Part shown: positions 6,359 through 15,182 of the stretch, one piece after another
How the letters are laid out: each line of letters starts with the position of its first letter
How positions within the stretch are numbered: the first letter of the stretch is position 1
From: a virus
Reading direction: 5' to 3' (one strand)
DNA length: 33,275 nucleotides
IMG/VR virus record: IMGVR_UViG_3300010883_000207
Coordinates: 1-33,275 of that record
Position numbers and translations under genes: made by a program
The notes under the pieces: generated by a model
Told to the model about the DNA's origin: nothing
Databases searched by the model: none
What the model saw: only the letters and a program-made list of their open reading frames with translations

Positions 6359-7378
6359 TCATAATTTTAACAATTTGTCAAGCTTTTCGCTAAATAACTC
6401 AAAATATTCATCTTTTGTCTTTAATACTGACTTATAATGTTCTTCAATATCCATCTTTTTTTGACCTAATAAATCTCCTTTAGCAATTTTAAGTTCCTCA
6501 TATTTTTCATATAATTCTTCTACGGAAGATACTCTTTGCCATTTATCAGCAACTAATGTATTGTTTCTATCATAATCTTGCCATACAAAAGGTATTAAAC
6601 CACAACCTAATGCTTCGTGATATCTACTTGTTGTAGCAGTTTGGTCCATCCAGTTAAAACACATTGTTGCCATACCTTTTTTAATATATGGAATAATATG
6701 TGCCATTCTGTTAATTTTCATATCTCTTTCTATATTCGCATACTTGCCTATAAAAAAAGATGTAAGTATTTTATCTTTTCGTATTCTTTTGAATACCAAG
6801 TGCCTTTGGTCACCACTATCAACATTTTCTACTGTTTTTCTTTTATCACAACCCCAATAAACAAAATCATATAAAGTTTTAGGAGCACTTGCAAATTCAT
6901 CTAATGTTTTTGGTATATCTTTTATAAAGTGATATTTCATACCATGGAGTCCACCAGGTATATCCATTTCATCTAATATAGAAAACTTACCTATAGGTTG
7001 GTCTTTAAAAGTCTTGTTACGATATAATTCTTCATTATCTGCCCTATCACTACGGAGAATAATAACATGTTTATCTGATAATACATTACCTATTTTACGA
7101 ACAAACTCATCACTTCTTTCCTTATGTCTAGGATCAATATATCCTTTTATGTGTTGTTGAAATTCATTCTCACTTGGTATAATAATAACATCACTATCCC
7201 AAACATCATCTAATATTTTTCTATTTCTTTTACCCCATCCAAAATTATAAACACCGTAAGTATGTTGTGGATTCTTTTCCATATATCGTTTATACAATTC
7301 ATAAAACGAATCCATAATATCGTGGAGTGGTTCTTTGTAATTTGTACCACTTCGCAATCTTGCTATTGTGATTTTCAT
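6359..7378 (-). CDS. Putative GT-B-fold glycosyltransferase
   Basis: A 339-residue protein. The C-terminal half has TTSRYHEALGCGLIPFVW (about residues 249-266), the donor-binding E-A-L-x-x-G-x-I-P pattern of GT-B glycosyltransferases, followed by a helix-rich VSSVEELYEKYEEL tail. The N-terminal half contains alternating strand and helix (DSDVIIIPSE, KHVIILRSDR) consistent with a Rossmann domain. Its acceptor cannot be told; T4-like phages use such enzymes on hydroxymethylated DNA bases or on structural proteins, but it is not the T4 alpha- or beta-glucosyltransferase by obvious similarity. The ATG overlaps the mazG stop (ATGA), so the two are translationally coupled. Confidence 0.55.
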   Translation of the reverse strand: MKITIARLRSGTNYKEPLHDIMDSFYELYKRYMEKNPQHTYGVYNFGWGKRNRKILDDVWDSDVIIIPSENEFQQHIKGYIDPRHKERSDEFVRKIGNVLSDKHVIILRSDRADNEELYRNKTFKDQPIGKFSILDEMDIPGGLHGMKYHFIKDIPKTLDEFASAPKTLYDFVYWGCDKRKTVENVDSGDQRHLVFKRIRKDKILTSFFIGKYANIERDMKINRMAHIIPYIKKGMATMCFNWMDQTATTSRYHEALGCGLIPFVWQDYDRNNTLVADKWQRVSSVEELYEKYEELKIAKGDLLGQKKMDIEEHYKSVLKTKDEYFELFSEKLDKLLKL

Positions 7379-7617
7379 AAAGGTATCTTACTCCAAGTTT
7401 TAAGTTTTTCTCTTTTTTGTTTGGATGCTTCTCTTATTTGTTGCATTGATACTATATTATTTTCAGATAATAATTCTATCATCATTAATACATCACCTAA
7501 TTCTTTTTCTAGTCTTTCTGTATTATCTATATTAAAACGGATCACCTTACTACACTCAATACTAGTTTCAGCACACTCTTCCATTAATATTGTTAATATT
7601 TCATCTCTAACTTTCAT
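7375..7617 (-). CDS. mazG: MazG-like nucleotide pyrophosphohydrolase
   Basis: An 80-residue single MazG domain. The metal-binding signature is intact: E13-E14-x-x-E17 in MEECAETSIE and E39-L-G-D42 in EKELGDVLMM, with 21 residues between, as in the EExxE...ExxD family pattern. All-alpha MazG enzymes hydrolyse NTPs or dNTPs (or ppGpp-like alarmones, as proposed for cyanophage MazG) to monophosphates. It starts at TAATG, sharing one base with the gp46 stop, with AAGGGT as ribosome binding site, and its own stop overlaps the glycosyltransferase start. This is a minimal MazG, shorter than bacterial two-domain forms. Confidence 0.82.
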   Translation of the reverse strand: MKVRDEILTILMEECAETSIECSKVIRFNIDNTERLEKELGDVLMMIELLSENNIVSMQQIREASKQKREKLKTWSKIPL

Positions 7618-9326
7618 TATATTACCCTTGTAAAATTTTTATATTTTTCAAATTTTATTATATTAGAAAACTTATCTGCCATTAAATCTGTTTTGTGTGA
7701 TATTATAATCACATTTTCTCCTTCTAATGTATTTAAGATTTTTAAAAAATCATCTGTACCTTGACCATCCAAACTACTATCAAATATTTCATCTAATAAT
7801 AAAAGATTTGTGGAAATACTATTTTTCATTTTAGCAATAGCTCGCCAAGTAAATAGTAATGCCAAATTTATTCTCATCTTCTCACCTTCACTAAATGAAG
7901 CATAAGAAAAATCGTCCCTAAACCTACTTCGTATAATTTCTTTAAATTCATTATCTAATTTAAAGTTAACAAAGAAATCCATACTTGCAAGATACTTGTT
8001 AATCAATTGATTCATAATAGGCAAATATTGTTTAATAACTTTTGTTTTGATACCTGTATCTGCTAACATTACTTTAGCTGCATTTAGATAATCTAATTCT
8101 TCTTTTTTCTTTAATTGGTCACCTTCATAAGACTTTATTTGGGTTTCTAATTCTTCTAATTTGCCTTTTGCTTTACCTGTGTCTTCACTTTGCTTCATAA
8201 GGTTATCAATTTGTGTTTGATATTTAATATTAATATTTCCTAATTCACCAGAAGATTGTTGAAATTTAGCAATATCAATTTCTATCACCTTCATATCTTC
8301 ATATATACCAGCAATTTTTTGTAATCGTCTTTGTTTACTGACAATTTCTTTAGCAACATCTTCTAATGCTTTATTAAATTTTTTATTCTGTTCATATATT
8401 TGATTTATCTTATCTTGTTTAAAATTTTTATCTATGGGTTGTGTACATGTAGGACAAGTATCATTTATATCAAAAAACTTTTTATGTTTTGTACACTCTT
8501 TTAACTTACCTTCAAATTGTGTTTCAAAACTGTTTAATTTTTTTACTTGGTCTCTTACCTTATTCTCATCAGTAATAGTTTCTTTTGTTTTATCTATTTC
8601 TAACATTAACATATGGGAATGGTCATTATAATTATCTATTGATTTACTATTTTCTAGTATCTTCTTATTAAAATCATCAATTGTTGATTGTGTTTGTTTA
8701 CCTGTTTCTGTAATATATTGTTTTTGTGTCTCTACCTTATTATTAGTAATATCAATATCTCTATTAATATCTCTTAATTGGTCTTGTATTTCTTTTATCT
8801 GCATTTTAACTAACATATTCATTACAGAAAATATCTTAATATCTAATATGTCCTCTACAACCTCACGCCTGTGTGGTGCCTTCAACTCCATAAATGGAAC
8901 AAATGCACTACTACCTAATATAACAACTTGGGTAAAACTTCTATAATTAAATTTAAGGACATTATTCTCTAAATGTTTTTGTTGGTCTGCAACTGTAGCG
9001 TCTTGGTCTACTAATTCACCATTTAAGTATATTTCAAATAAATTAGGTTTAATGCCTCTTTTAATTCTATACTTGTTATGTGATATAGTAAACTCTATTT
9101 CTATTTCTGTACCACCTAAATTAACACTATTAACCATTTGTTCTTTTTTAATATCTCTAAATGGTTTATTAAATAGACCAAAACATAAAGCGTCAAGTAT
9201 TGTTGATTTACCTGCACCATTTTGACCTACAATTAATGTATCTTGATGTTCGTTTAATTTAACTTCAATTCCTGTGTTACCAGTAGATAGGAAATTCTTC
9301 CATCTAATCTTTTCAAATACTATCAT
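7617..9326 (-). CDS. gp46: gp46 recombination endonuclease subunit (Rad50/SbcC-like)
   Basis: A 569-residue SMC/Rad50-type ATPase, close to the T4 gp46 length of 560. Walker A is GQNGAGKST (residues 34-42). Long coiled coils surround a zinc hook, CPTC (291-294). The C-terminal head has the ABC signature SFSEGEKMRINLA and Walker B LLLLDEIFDSSLD. With gp47 it forms the Mre11-Rad50-type complex that resects ends for recombination-dependent replication and degrades host DNA. In T4, genes 47 and 46 are nearly adjacent; here a 2OG oxygenase gene separates them. Confidence 0.95.
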   Translation of the reverse strand: MIVFEKIRWKNFLSTGNTGIEVKLNEHQDTLIVGQNGAGKSTILDALCFGLFNKPFRDIKKEQMVNSVNLGGTEIEIEFTISHNKYRIKRGIKPNLFEIYLNGELVDQDATVADQQKHLENNVLKFNYRSFTQVVILGSSAFVPFMELKAPHRREVVEDILDIKIFSVMNMLVKMQIKEIQDQLRDINRDIDITNNKVETQKQYITETGKQTQSTIDDFNKKILENSKSIDNYNDHSHMLMLEIDKTKETITDENKVRDQVKKLNSFETQFEGKLKECTKHKKFFDINDTCPTCTQPIDKNFKQDKINQIYEQNKKFNKALEDVAKEIVSKQRRLQKIAGIYEDMKVIEIDIAKFQQSSGELGNINIKYQTQIDNLMKQSEDTGKAKGKLEELETQIKSYEGDQLKKKEELDYLNAAKVMLADTGIKTKVIKQYLPIMNQLINKYLASMDFFVNFKLDNEFKEIIRSRFRDDFSYASFSEGEKMRINLALLFTWRAIAKMKNSISTNLLLLDEIFDSSLDGQGTDDFLKILNTLEGENVIIISHKTDLMADKFSNIIKFEKYKNFTRVI

Positions 9327-9329
9327 ATA

Positions 9330-10016
9330 TTATTGTCTAGCTTCACCAAAAACATAATTATTGTTCTCACCATCAGCTCTTTGAAAAGAACCATTACCAC
9401 TTACTGATATTCTACAACCTTCACCTTTAAATGGTGGCACAGAATGTCTTAACTGTGCTGGGAAAATAAAAAATTCATTAACAACTGGTGTAAAATTTTG
9501 ATGTTGTACTGCCCAAGCAAAACTACTTTCTAAAGGACCTCCTGCTTCACCATATGCAAATGTAACAGTTCCTGGAGGTGCACCTTTTGATAACCATTTC
9601 TCTCTTTCTTTTTTTATTGTTTCAGGTATCTGTATATAAATGACCCAACTAAAATCACCTGCATGAACATGGTCTGGTTGATAATCATTTTTATATTGAT
9701 AATTAATCCAAACATTCTCTATTATATAATCTGGTATTTTATCTTTAGGTAAGGCATGCCAATTCATACGGGATTGTACATAATGATTAAATGTTAAGCG
9801 CATATGTCTAGCAAACCACTTTTGTTGGTCTGGAGTAAACTTATATTCTTGTTTCAAATCACCAGCAAGATTATCTCTCATATCTTGGTCTTCTGTACAC
9901 TTCGCACCTTCTTGTAATAATGCCTGTGTAAACTTTGGATCTACAGAACCATGATATAAGTATGGTCCATAGAAATAGTTTATATTCTTAAATTGATGGT
10001 CGTATTCATTACTCAT
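9330..10016 (-). CDS. 2OG-Fe(II) oxygenase-like protein between gp47 and gp46
   Basis: About 228 residues. An in-frame TTG lies 6 nt upstream, but the ATG at 10016 has GGAGG 9 nt before it and is the likely start; it overlaps the gp47 stop by 8 nt. The C-terminal half shows PDHVHAGDFSWVIYIQIP (iron ligand region) followed by FFIFPAQLRHSVPPF with the distal His, and RISVSGN with the 2OG-binding Arg. This is the pattern of the phage-rich 2OG-FeII_Oxy_5 family. Substrate unknown. The insertion inside the gp47/gp46 pair, with coupling at the start, is unusual compared with T4. Confidence 0.75.
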   Translation of the reverse strand: MSNEYDHQFKNINYFYGPYLYHGSVDPKFTQALLQEGAKCTEDQDMRDNLAGDLKQEYKFTPDQQKWFARHMRLTFNHYVQSRMNWHALPKDKIPDYIIENVWINYQYKNDYQPDHVHAGDFSWVIYIQIPETIKKEREKWLSKGAPPGTVTFAYGEAGGPLESSFAWAVQHQNFTPVVNEFFIFPAQLRHSVPPFKGEGCRISVSGNGSFQRADGENNNYVFGEARQ

Positions 10017-11052
10017 AGTCAAATGCCTCCGTGTACAAACTTTTCATTAATGTTTTTAACCTATGTTTGTCTAATGTAGTATCTGTATGTTCTATATAGG
10101 TGTCAAGTAAAGTAGGTGTATCCTCGCTTTGTTCAACTATATCATCTGCTACAGTAGTAGCGTCTAAATCACTATAATCCTCTATTATCTTTAAGTCATA
10201 CGGTGTTGCTTTTTGATAAATGTTATCAACAAACTTATCAAACATAAAATAATCTGTTTTCTTTTCTACAATAAGTTTAATATATTTGTTATTACAAATA
10301 CTATAATCAAATTCAGTATAATCTGTAGTTTCATCATTGTAATATATTTTATGATGAATTGTTAAAGGGTTTCTTATTGGTGTTAGTTTTCTTGTTTCTG
10401 TATCTAATATATGAAAATGTTTAGGACAATTATAATCTGACCAAGTCATTTCATATTGAGAACCAAGGTAATAGATATGTCCATTGTCACTCTTTTTATG
10501 AAAGTGTCCTGATATTACTGTTTCATATCTATTAAACAATTCTTTTTCTAAACCTGATTCTGACACATAACCATTATTCATCTCAAAACCTTTTATTTCT
10601 AAATGACCTAAAATAATATCAGCACTTTCCTGTTCTAACATCATTTTAGTTTTATCATAATTTTCAGGTGTTACCCAAGGCAATATTAACATATTCATAC
10701 CATCTATTTCTATTTTACATGGATCAGAATATACATTGAATTGATTTAATAATTCTTGTGGTGCATTTACTTCGTTTGTATTCTTATAATAAGTGTCATG
10801 GTTACCTATAATTATATGTACATTACATTTATCAAACTTTTCTATAATTTTTTTATTAAAGTCTTGTAATGTTTTAAAATTAACATACTTACGCCTATCT
10901 AATACATCACCTAAATGTATAATGGTGTCTATATTATGTTCTTTTATATAAGGAAAAAACTGTTCTTCCCAAAAACGATATATGTATTCGTGATAATTAG
11001 GATTATCATTTCTACAACCAAAATGGGTATCATTAATTAGAGCTATTTTCAT
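10009..11052 (-). CDS. gp47: gp47 recombination endonuclease subunit (Mre11/SbcD-like)
   Basis: A 347-residue calcineurin-like nuclease (T4 gp47 is 339). Metallophosphoesterase motifs in order: NDTH (7-10), GDVLD (48-52), GNHD (83-86), GH at 149-150 and GHFH (182-185). It is the nuclease partner of gp46. It overlaps the halogenase gene by 20 nt and is read with an AAGGACAAC ribosome binding site. Confidence 0.95.
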   Translation of the reverse strand: MKIALINDTHFGCRNDNPNYHEYIYRFWEEQFFPYIKEHNIDTIIHLGDVLDRRKYVNFKTLQDFNKKIIEKFDKCNVHIIIGNHDTYYKNTNEVNAPQELLNQFNVYSDPCKIEIDGMNMLILPWVTPENYDKTKMMLEQESADIILGHLEIKGFEMNNGYVSESGLEKELFNRYETVISGHFHKKSDNGHIYYLGSQYEMTWSDYNCPKHFHILDTETRKLTPIRNPLTIHHKIYYNDETTDYTEFDYSICNNKYIKLIVEKKTDYFMFDKFVDNIYQKATPYDLKIIEDYSDLDATTVADDIVEQSEDTPTLLDTYIEHTDTTLDKHRLKTLMKSLYTEAFDYE

Positions 11053-12529
11053 GTATGTTGTCCTTCAAGTATTGATATTGTGTTGGCATTTTTTTTATCT
11101 TTTCTTGCCACTTTTTTTTATTAGTTTCTAAATGTTTTGTCCATTCTTCATCTATCTTTTCTGTTTCTGGATCATATGCCATTTGTTCTACATCTAATAA
11201 TGACACAGGTTGCCAATTTAAACCTGTTGCGATATAATGCATACCGCCATATGGATTTAAAAAATGGTCTCTCATTTTTGCTTCCATCATTGGTGGTACA
11301 TCTTTCAAATGTATTAAACTTCTTTCTCTTACATCACGCCAATATTGTGTATCGTCTCTTACTGATAATGAATAATGCATAGTAACAAAAGCAGTAAACT
11401 CATCAAATGTTTTATTACATTCTAAATTATGTGTATCTCTATCCCATTGTGTAAAGTCACCTCGTTCCAAATTTGATATAAGTTTCATTACAAAAGTGTG
11501 TGTTTGTAAAAGACCTGTACTTTCTAATGGTTCAATAAACCCAGCAGATAATCCAATAGCACATACATTTTTTATCCACATTTCTTTTTGTCTACCAACT
11601 TTCATGCGAATATTTTTATACTCAACATCTTTTGGATTGCCAAGATAATCTGCAAACTGTTTTAATGCTGTATCATCATCAACATATTTACTTGAATAAA
11701 CATAACCAGTACCAATTCTTTCCCAACTAGGTATATTCCACACCCAGCCATTATCTATTGCTGTGCAATTAGTATATGGTTCTAATTGTTTCTCTTTATC
11801 TGTATATGGTATTTTAGTTGCCCATGCACTATCATTTGGTAAGATATCATTATAATTTATAAATGTACCACCAACTTCATTTAGTATCATTGATTTAAAA
11901 CCTGTACAATCTACAACAAAATCACATTTATGTTTACTGTTAATGCCATAAACACCATTTTCGTTTGTGTGTATTTCTTTCACATCTTCTACTACATGTT
12001 TAACACCTCGTGGTATACAATAGTTATCTTTTAACCATAGACCTAATTTTGTAGCGTCAAAATGATAAGCAACATCTGTTTTAAAACTATAATTAGGTAA
12101 TATATTATCTACATCACTTATCTTATTTGCTTCTGCCATATTAACTTGTGGTGACATACATTTTGCATAGTCACTATTAGGCAAATTTAGTAATTGTTTT
12201 CTGAAATACCATTTGTTTCGTTCTTTAGAGTCCATATAAAATGGTCGACCAAATGGGTAATGAAAAGAACCTGCGCCTTTTTTATAAAAGTCTGTAAATT
12301 TAATTGATAACTTATAACTACCTTCACAATGAGGCATAAAGTCTTTGTCTTCTATTTCTAAAAAATTTAACCAACTATTGATATGACCTAATGTACTTTC
12401 ACCTACCCCTACTGTACCAATATTAGGACTTTCAATTAAAGTAATATTCTTTTCTGGAAATCTTTTTATTAAACTAGCAGCAGTCATCCAACCTGCACTA
12501 CCACCACCTACAATGATTATATTCTTCAT
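11033..12529 (-). CDS. prnA-like: Flavin-dependent (tryptophan-type) halogenase
   Basis: A 498-residue protein with the halogenase signatures: the FAD-binding GGGSAGW at residues 8-14, GVGEST at 41-46, GWVWNIP (261-267, the GWxWxIP family motif) and PLESTG (334-339, around the chloride-site Glu). The catalytic Lys equivalent to PrnA K79 appears to be K73 in EGSYKLSIKF. All key residues seem present, so it should be active given a reduced flavin. Family members halogenate free tryptophan or other aromatics; a cyanophage member (VirX1) has been reported to iodinate many substrates. The gene sits between gp55 and gp47, overlapping gp55 by 4 nt (ATGA), i.e. embedded in the core replication operon. 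Substrate and role in infection are unknown. Confidence 0.88.
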   Translation of the reverse strand: MKNIIIVGGGSAGWMTAASLIKRFPEKNITLIESPNIGTVGVGESTLGHINSWLNFLEIEDKDFMPHCEGSYKLSIKFTDFYKKGAGSFHYPFGRPFYMDSKERNKWYFRKQLLNLPNSDYAKCMSPQVNMAEANKISDVDNILPNYSFKTDVAYHFDATKLGLWLKDNYCIPRGVKHVVEDVKEIHTNENGVYGINSKHKCDFVVDCTGFKSMILNEVGGTFINYNDILPNDSAWATKIPYTDKEKQLEPYTNCTAIDNGWVWNIPSWERIGTGYVYSSKYVDDDTALKQFADYLGNPKDVEYKNIRMKVGRQKEMWIKNVCAIGLSAGFIEPLESTGLLQTHTFVMKLISNLERGDFTQWDRDTHNLECNKTFDEFTAFVTMHYSLSVRDDTQYWRDVRERSLIHLKDVPPMMEAKMRDHFLNPYGGMHYIATGLNWQPVSLLDVEQMAYDPETEKIDEEWTKHLETNKKKWQEKIKKMPTQYQYLKDNIHENSSN

Positions 12530-13086
12530 TGCATAAAGTATTCAAGTTTCCTAGGTTCTTTTTTTCTTATTTTCTTCTCTTTTGGTTTATCTGGTTCTGT
12601 ATCAATCATATTCTTTTTTAAAAAGTCAATATATTGATTTTGATAATCACCATCATCACCTTGTTGTAAAACAAATTCATCTAGGCCACTCTTTAATATT
12701 AGTTTTTGTTTGATTGTTGTTTGTTTCTTTTCTTTTTGTATTCTTCTTATAAATGCATAATAAATTATTTGTGTAAAGTAAGCAAAGGGATTGCTACTTT
12801 TTTCTGGATTAAAATTAGCTACATATTGGAGACAGTTCTCTATACCATCACTAATCATGTCCTCCTTGTATGTGTAGTTAATAAAATTAGGTCTGTAGGA
12901 TAGGTGATTAGCAATCTTTAAAAAACATTCACCTATGTAATCACTTATAGGTGGTTGCCTTTCTCCTTTTTTTTCAGCAGATAGACATTTGTTTTTAAAG
13001 TCTTTCATTGCCTCTAAAAATTCCTTGTTAGACACATAATGTTCTTTCTTCTTGGGAGTTTTTAGTTTTACTGTTGTTGTGGTCAT
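12526..13086 (-). CDS. gp55: gp55 late-transcription sigma factor
   Basis: A 186-residue protein, nearly identical in length to T4 gp55 (185), in the conserved position downstream of uvsW. The central part (IGECFLKIANHL, YTYKEDMISDGIENCLQYVANFNP then PFAYFTQIIYYAFIRRIQKEKKQ) is a sigma region 2-like module that recognises the TATAAATA late box. Such boxes are found at several places in this window. It has AAGGAAT as a ribosome binding site and its own sigma70-type promoter at 13118-13146, which would allow it to be made before the late genes. Confidence 0.9.
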   Translation of the reverse strand: MTTTTVKLKTPKKKEHYVSNKEFLEAMKDFKNKCLSAEKKGERQPPISDYIGECFLKIANHLSYRPNFINYTYKEDMISDGIENCLQYVANFNPEKSSNPFAYFTQIIYYAFIRRIQKEKKQTTIKQKLILKSGLDEFVLQQGDDGDYQNQYIDFLKKNMIDTEPDKPKEKKIRKKEPRKLEYFMQ

Positions 13087-13117
13087 AATAAAATTCCTTT
13101 ATTTTATAATAATTCCT

Positions 13118-13146
13118 ATTATATCACAAAACCAATAAAAAAGCAA
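13118..13146 (-). promoter_or_regulatory. Sigma70-type promoter for gp55
   Basis: Minus strand: TTGCTT (13141-13146), 17 nt spacer, perfect TATAAT (13118-13123) in the context TGTGATATAATA. The same extended -10 sequence occurs before uvsY. Confidence 0.6.
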
Positions 13147-13171
13147 GCGTTTAAAAAAATAATTTTAAAGC

Positions 13172-13200
13172 TTGACAATTGTGGTGAAATGGTATATAAT
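13172..13200 (+). promoter_or_regulatory. Perfect-consensus sigma70 promoter, antisense to the operon
   Basis: Plus strand: TTGACA (13172-13177), exactly 17 nt, TATAAT (13195-13200), preceded by an A/T tract (13151-13170) like an UP element. It lies back to back with the gp55 promoter and fires toward the minus-strand gene at 13237-13716. No plus-strand gene follows, so any transcript would be antisense RNA. Confidence 0.6.
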
Positions 13201-13236
13201 AGGCGGTGTCTCTCCTTCAAATAGAGCTTAAGGTAC

Positions 13237-13716
13237 CTAGTGTATTGTTTTCTTACCTTTAAGATGTTGTATCACATCAAAGTATTCGTCATCTTTCATA
13301 CTATCTAATAGGTTTTCAAAATCTATATCTATTGGATTAAGCATTGGTTTTAATGGTTCTAATTCCTTCTTTTGAGGAAACTTACCTGTTCTAATATTAT
13401 CATAATAAGTTTTTATAGGTTCATTTGGCATAGATATCGTTAAAATATTATTTTTATGTATAGAATACACTTTATCAGCTGATTGAAAAACCCAAGGCTT
13501 TAAAGACATTCTTTCTTCCATATAATATCCAGATGGATCTGTTTCAAAGTTGTGTAATTCTATTCTATAGGGGTCAGAAAGGCGTATAAAATCACTACCT
13601 TCCGTAACATACATAATAGAAATTACCTGTTCACCTGTTACTAACTTTAACATTCTAGGTGTAGGTGTAACTACTGTTGTTCCTTCTTTTTTAACTTCTT
13701 CTTTTTTTTCTGTCAT
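13237..13716 (-). CDS. Conserved-looking hypothetical protein, possible Sm-like fold
   Basis: A 159-residue protein between uvsW and gp55, its ATG overlapping the uvsW stop. The segment PRMLKLVTGEQVISIMYVTE followed by RLSDPYRIEL (about residues 20-55) has the strand pattern of Sm/LSm beta-barrels, where a K-L-x-T-G-E-x-V strand is followed by a D-P turn. The N-terminal 20 residues are charged and probably flexible; the C-terminal 40 include an acidic helix. Function is not known. If the fold is right, RNA binding is possible, but this is inference. A plus-strand consensus promoter points into its 3' end. Confidence 0.65.
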   Translation of the reverse strand: MTEKKEEVKKEGTTVVTPTPRMLKLVTGEQVISIMYVTEGSDFIRLSDPYRIELHNFETDPSGYYMEERMSLKPWVFQSADKVYSIHKNNILTISMPNEPIKTYYDNIRTGKFPQKKELEPLKPMLNPIDIDFENLLDSMKDDEYFDVIQHLKGKKTIH

Positions 13717-15182
13717 ATTAGGTCCACATTAAAAATTTCATAATCAAATTCTTGTTCACTATAGGTATTTATTCTTTCCATAAAGTGGCTCATAGTATAA
13801 TTCTTAAAAGTTTTATAAGAAAAATCATCTGATATATCATAAAGTGTAGCAACATACTTATTGTCACCTAGTCTTAACCCCCTACCAATTGATTGTAAAT
13901 TTCTAATGCGAGATTTACTTGGGGAAGCAAAAACAATATTATGAAGATTACGAATATTAATACCGGTACTAAAAGTACCAAATGATGCCACGATAATTGC
14001 GTTTTTTTCATTTTCAGTTATACTCCTTACTGTTTCTCTATCTTTCGTTTCTGTGCCACCATATACAAAAAATAGTTTTCTTGTTTTTTGGTTAATACTA
14101 TCACCAACCATTTGGTGTAATATTTTACCATGTTTTTCAACAAATTGAAATAACACTAAAGTATTACCAGTTTGTTTTTTTATTAGATTACAAATAAACT
14201 TGTTTCTTCTCTCATGTGAAACAATATAATCCATTTCTTCTTGATACTTTAAATTCTTTACTTGAATACATTCCTCTTTAGGATATTTAAGAACAATACA
14301 TTTAATTTTCAAATCTGCTAATTGTTTCTTATCAATTAAATCTCTTGTTGTTGTAACTTGATGTACTGTTCCAAACAAACCTTCTAAAACAAGTCTGTGA
14401 ACCTTAATATCATCCAAAGTACCAGTTGCACCTATTCTATATTTAGCGTTTGTTAAAGCACTTAAAATTTTCTGTAATTCTTTAGATTTGTACAAATGTG
14501 CTTCATCACCTATAACACAACCAAAATCTTTAAAATATTCTTTATCAAAAGTTGCAAGTGATTGCCATGTAGATATAACTACTGGTTTATCCGTTTCATT
14601 TTCATAACCATAATATTTTCTATGACAATATTTTTCAGCGTCCCAGCCATAGTCTTTAAAATCCTTATACATCTGCTCAACAAGTGAGGTAGTAGGCACT
14701 ATCAACAAACATCTATTATCTAAAACTTTCATCATTCTTATAATACAATAGATGATTAATGACTTACCTGAAGCAGTTGGAGATACTAATATACAGCGTT
14801 TATTGTTAATTGCATGTGCAACCGCTTCTGTTTGATAATCTCTTACTTTTATAGTAGGTATAGATAATTTGTCAATAAACTTGGAAAAATCATTGGTAGG
14901 AACACTCCCACCAATGGTAATGGACTCGTCTAGTATGATTGTATGTCTGTTCCTCCTGCAAAATTCTTGTATATATGGTAATACACCAGCATAGATTTTT
15001 CCTGTTGCTTTAGAGAATAATCTTATCTTACCATCCCATCTTTTCGCTCTCACACTTGGCATAAATGAAGCACCAGGTACTGGAAATGTAAAAAAATCTG
15101 ATAGAGACTGTAACAGTCCTAAATCGTCACTAGTACATTTAATATAAGCTTCGTTAAATTTTGTTACTGTTAATTCGTTCAT
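13713..15182 (-). CDS. uvsW: UvsW RNA-DNA/DNA helicase
   Basis: A 489-residue SF2 helicase (T4 UvsW is about 500). The N-terminal domain (to about residue 100) matches UvsW with KRWDGKIRLF. Helicase motifs: SPTASGKS (134-141), DEAH (226-229), GATGTL (251-256) and QSIGRGLRLG near the C-terminus. UvsW unwinds R-loops and branched DNA and drives the switch from origin- to recombination-dependent replication. Its start lies inside the upstream gene (29-nt overlap), implying coupled translation. Confidence 0.95.
   Translation of the reverse strand: MNELTVTKFNEAYIKCTSDDLGLLQSLSDFFTFPVPGASFMPSVRAKRWDGKIRLFSKATGKIYAGVLPYIQEFCRRNRHTIILDESITIGGSVPTNDFSKFIDKLSIPTIKVRDYQTEAVAHAINNKRCILVSPTASGKSLIIYCIIRMMKVLDNRCLLIVPTTSLVEQMYKDFKDYGWDAEKYCHRKYYGYENETDKPVVISTWQSLATFDKEYFKDFGCVIGDEAHLYKSKELQKILSALTNAKYRIGATGTLDDIKVHRLVLEGLFGTVHQVTTTRDLIDKKQLADLKIKCIVLKYPKEECIQVKNLKYQEEMDYIVSHERRNKFICNLIKKQTGNTLVLFQFVEKHGKILHQMVGDSINQKTRKLFFVYGGTETKDRETVRSITENEKNAIIVASFGTFSTGINIRNLHNIVFASPSKSRIRNLQSIGRGLRLGDNKYVATLYDISDDFSYKTFKNYTMSHFMERINTYSEQEFDYEIFNVDLI

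Noticed and set aside
13766-13773. AATAAATA box inside the end of uvsW as a late promoter for the 159-residue protein
   Set aside because: Lies in coding sequence, one mismatch, AT-rich surroundings; not distinguishable from chance.
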